Shown: positions 61,966-64,000 of the stretch, one piece after another
Position numbering within the stretch: the first letter of the stretch is position 1
How the letters are laid out: the number at the start of each line of letters is the position of its first letter
Origin: Prorocentrum cordatum
Taxonomy: Eukaryota; Sar; Dinophyceae; Prorocentrales; Prorocentraceae
DNA length: 64,000 nt
Direction: 5' to 3'
Assembly (NCBI GenBank): GCA_963575745.1
Contig: CAUYUJ010016701.1
Coordinates: 198,519 to 262,518, forward strand
Program-made: the position numbers and the translations under genes
The notes under the pieces: generated by a model
Told to the model about the DNA's origin: nothing
Database searches by the model: none
What the model saw: only the letters and a program-made list of their open reading frames with translations

Positions 61966-62595
61966 GCCCTCCTTGGTTAGGTATTCGTTATGAATAGGGC
62001 ACTGCGGTCGCGTCCTCCTCCTCCTCCTCCCGCCTCCCGCCTCCTGCCTCCCGCCACCCCTCCTTTTTGTCTCCTCTTGCCTTGCCTGGGGGGCGGCGAT
62101 CTGCGAAACTGTCGACGCTTTCGATGGCTGCTGGAGGGTCCAGCGGAGTGAAGCACCGCGCGGATCTGAGCGAGACCTCCCCGTCCCTGCGGGGGCTGCG
62201 ATCTGCGAAATTGTCGCCGCTTTCGAGGACTGCTGGTGGGCCCAGCGGAGCGAGGCACCGCGCGGATCTGAGCGAGACCTCCCCGTCCCTGGGGGGCTGC
62301 GATCTGCGAAATTGTCGCCGCTTTCGAAGGCTGCTGGTGGGTCCAGCGAAGTTGGGAACAGCGCGGATCTGAGCGAGACCTCCCCGTCCCTGGGGGGCTG
62401 CGATCTGCGAAACTGTCGCCGCTTTCGAGGGCTGCTGGTGGGTCCAGCGGAGTGAGGCACCGCGCGGATCTGAGCGAGACCTCCACGTCCCTGGGGTGCT
62501 GTGATCCTCGAAATTGTCGCCACTTTCGAGGGCTGCTGGTGGGTCCAGCGGAACGAGGCACTGCGCAGACCTGAGCTGGACCTCGCAGTTCCTTG
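61966..62595 (-). repeat. Leader module, CCT tract and satellite B array (about 5 units, reverse strand)
   Basis: ccctccttggttaggtattcgttatgaat, a pyrimidine tract (62015-62075), then units of ~101 bp (gatctgcgaaattgtcgccg). This is the mirror image of 41330-43600. Confidence 0.88.
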
Positions 62596-63099
62596 GGGGC
62601 CATGTCATGTTGTTGCTGCCCCGCCGACGTTTCAAGTCCTTTGCCCACCTTCTTTAATGACTCAAGGTTTTACTTAATCACTCATCGCTTTTCCCTTGAT
62701 TGGGAACCTGCGAACCTTCCGAATGCCGCTCGCAGAAGTATATGCGTCCATGTCACGTCGCCGCCTTCTCGTCAAATCTCCCAAGCTACTCCTGCCCCGC
62801 ATTGCGCAGGGGTTGGGTACGTCGCCAGGGTATTTTGTTGCAAAAAGGGTTCTTGAACACGGACGATTCTTGAGAGACGAATGTGCGCGCATAATGTTTT
62901 TTACTACGGGCGGCGGGGGGTTCGAGACTGATCCGGCTGGGATGATACGACTTCGTAGCTAGAATGTACGATGGGGCATAATCCTATGCATATTACAATG
63001 CGGAAAGGCAGGCTGATAGTCATAGGTGGGTGGGTGGTAGATCAGAACGGAATCTATGTGGGTCAATCTGTGCAATGAAACCTGTTGTGTGTATATGTA

Positions 63100-63310
63100 T
63101 GCGGCGACGAGGCGGCGACGGCTAAGACATAGCCGCCATACCGACCCGCAGGCCCAGACGTTGGGCGGCGACGAGGCGGCGACAACGATCACATAGCCGC
63201 CAGACCGACCCGCAGGCCCAGACGACAGGCGACGACGAGGCGGCGACGGGACCGCCAGATCGACCCCCAGGCCCAGGCGACCGGTGGCGACGGCGACTAC
63301 ATAGCTGTCA
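63100..63310. repeat. Imperfect ~60-bp tandem repeats (about 3 units)
   Basis: cgacccgcaggcccagacg at 63142 and 63206 and a variant near 63261, with ggcggcgacgaggcggcgac between them. Confidence 0.75.
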
Positions 63311-63606
63311 GACCGATCCCCGCGCCGAGGTGCTTCGTCCAGATGTACCAAGTGCGAGCACTGCTTGGGGACAGATGAGCGCGGCGCCGAGGCGAGAGCG
63401 ACATTTCGGACTTTCGCGCGGTATGTGCGCCGCGTCCCATTCCTGCCACGCCTTGTTGCAACATGGACAACATCATGTTTATGATGGCACTACTCATGCT
63501 GATGTTGTAGTGGTCTTGACAATTCGGATGGGACCCCTCAGATGTGGCCTTTATCGGCCGGCTAGGTGGCAGTGTGTTAGTTACAGTTATACCCATAAAG
63601 AAGAAT

Positions 63607-63609
63607 GAA

Positions 63610-63658
<49 letters not shown>

Positions 63659-63697
63659 CGATGATGATGATGATGATGAGGAGGAGGAGGAGGAGGA

Positions 63698-63728
<31 letters not shown>

Positions 63729-63880
63729 GAGGGAGGAGGAGGAGGAGGAGGAGGAGGGAGGAGGAAGGGAAGGGGAAGGGATGATGATGATGAGGAGGCG
63801 GAGGATGAGGAGGAGGAAGAGGAGAGAGGAGGAGGAGGAGGAGGAGGAGGAGGAGGAGGAGGAGGAGGAGGAGGAGGAGC
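63607..63880. repeat. (GAT)n followed by (GGA)n microsatellites
   Basis: GAT repeats at 63607-63680, GGA at 63680-63770 and 63820-63878, with a short GAT block between. Confidence 0.97.
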
Positions 63881-64000
63881 ATGAGTCTGCGTCACCGAGT
63901 CACCGAGAAAGATAGTGAGCATGAGCATGACCGTGGGGCGCCAATGCATGAACACTCTCTCGACTGCAGCATTGTAATGATCAAGGAGGCGGAGGAGGAG

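Noticed and set aside
62910-62932. Possible tRNA or SINE B-box (ggttcgagactgatcc)
   Set aside because: No A-box at the proper distance and no cloverleaf could be drawn.

Overview
The window looks like nuclear DNA of a dinoflagellate. This is inferred from three things: Ty1/copia polyproteins with an HVDD reverse-transcriptase box and a methyltransferase-like domain of the kind seen in dinoflagellate copia elements, very high simple-repeat content ((GGA)n, (GAT)n, (TATG)n), and degenerate LINE pieces. No ordinary host gene is clearly recognisable. The DNA is almost entirely transposable elements, satellites and microsatellites, with two 100-base assembly gaps (16739-16838, 38901-39000).

Layout. 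1-730: a short array of an ~89-bp satellite (family A), then pyrimidine/purine-rich flank. 731-16661: a 15.9-kb copia-type LTR retrotransposon on the minus strand (element 1), with 252-bp LTRs, a 5-bp target duplication, a PBS, a 2910-aa Gag-type ORF, a 163-aa ORF, an integrase ORF and an RT/RNase H ORF. 16839-18792: a partial, unidentified gag-like gene pair cut by a gap. 18830-20830: microsatellites and low-complexity DNA. 20833-36780: a second, ~99% similar but more broken copy (element 2). 36780-41150: TIR elements, repeats and a gap. 41130-43600: a ~101-bp satellite (family B). 44000-46000: a small TIR element, poly(T)/AT, a cruciform and ~150-bp repeats. 46000-50200: LINE remnants between microsatellites. 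50600-52100: microsatellites and a Tc1-like MITE. 52840-53170: an 83-bp satellite. 53950-55760: a LINE relic. 56542-58292: a TIR element whose cargo is a 90-bp satellite array. 58700-59720: microsatellites. 60000-63300: CG/AT mosaic repeats and a second family B array. 63600-64000: microsatellites.

How the parts relate. The giant copia polyprotein carries the expected CCHC knuckle, aspartic-protease-like region, integrase (D, D, E), RT and RNase H. It also carries a complete-looking Tpt1/KptA RNA 2'-phosphotransferase domain, a RING-H2 finger and two N-terminal hydrophobic segments. The most striking feature is about 36 hairpins scattered through each retroelement with the sense-strand form GCNNG-GNRA-CNNGCC. 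The two N positions change freely but always in a compensatory way, and the loop is nearly always a GNRA tetraloop, so the constraint looks RNA-level and not protein-level. A second theme is a TIR family (terminus like TTAAGTCGGGCCTGTCCC, 7-8-bp target duplications) that carries a short leader and satellite arrays. Element 1 is inserted in such a leader.
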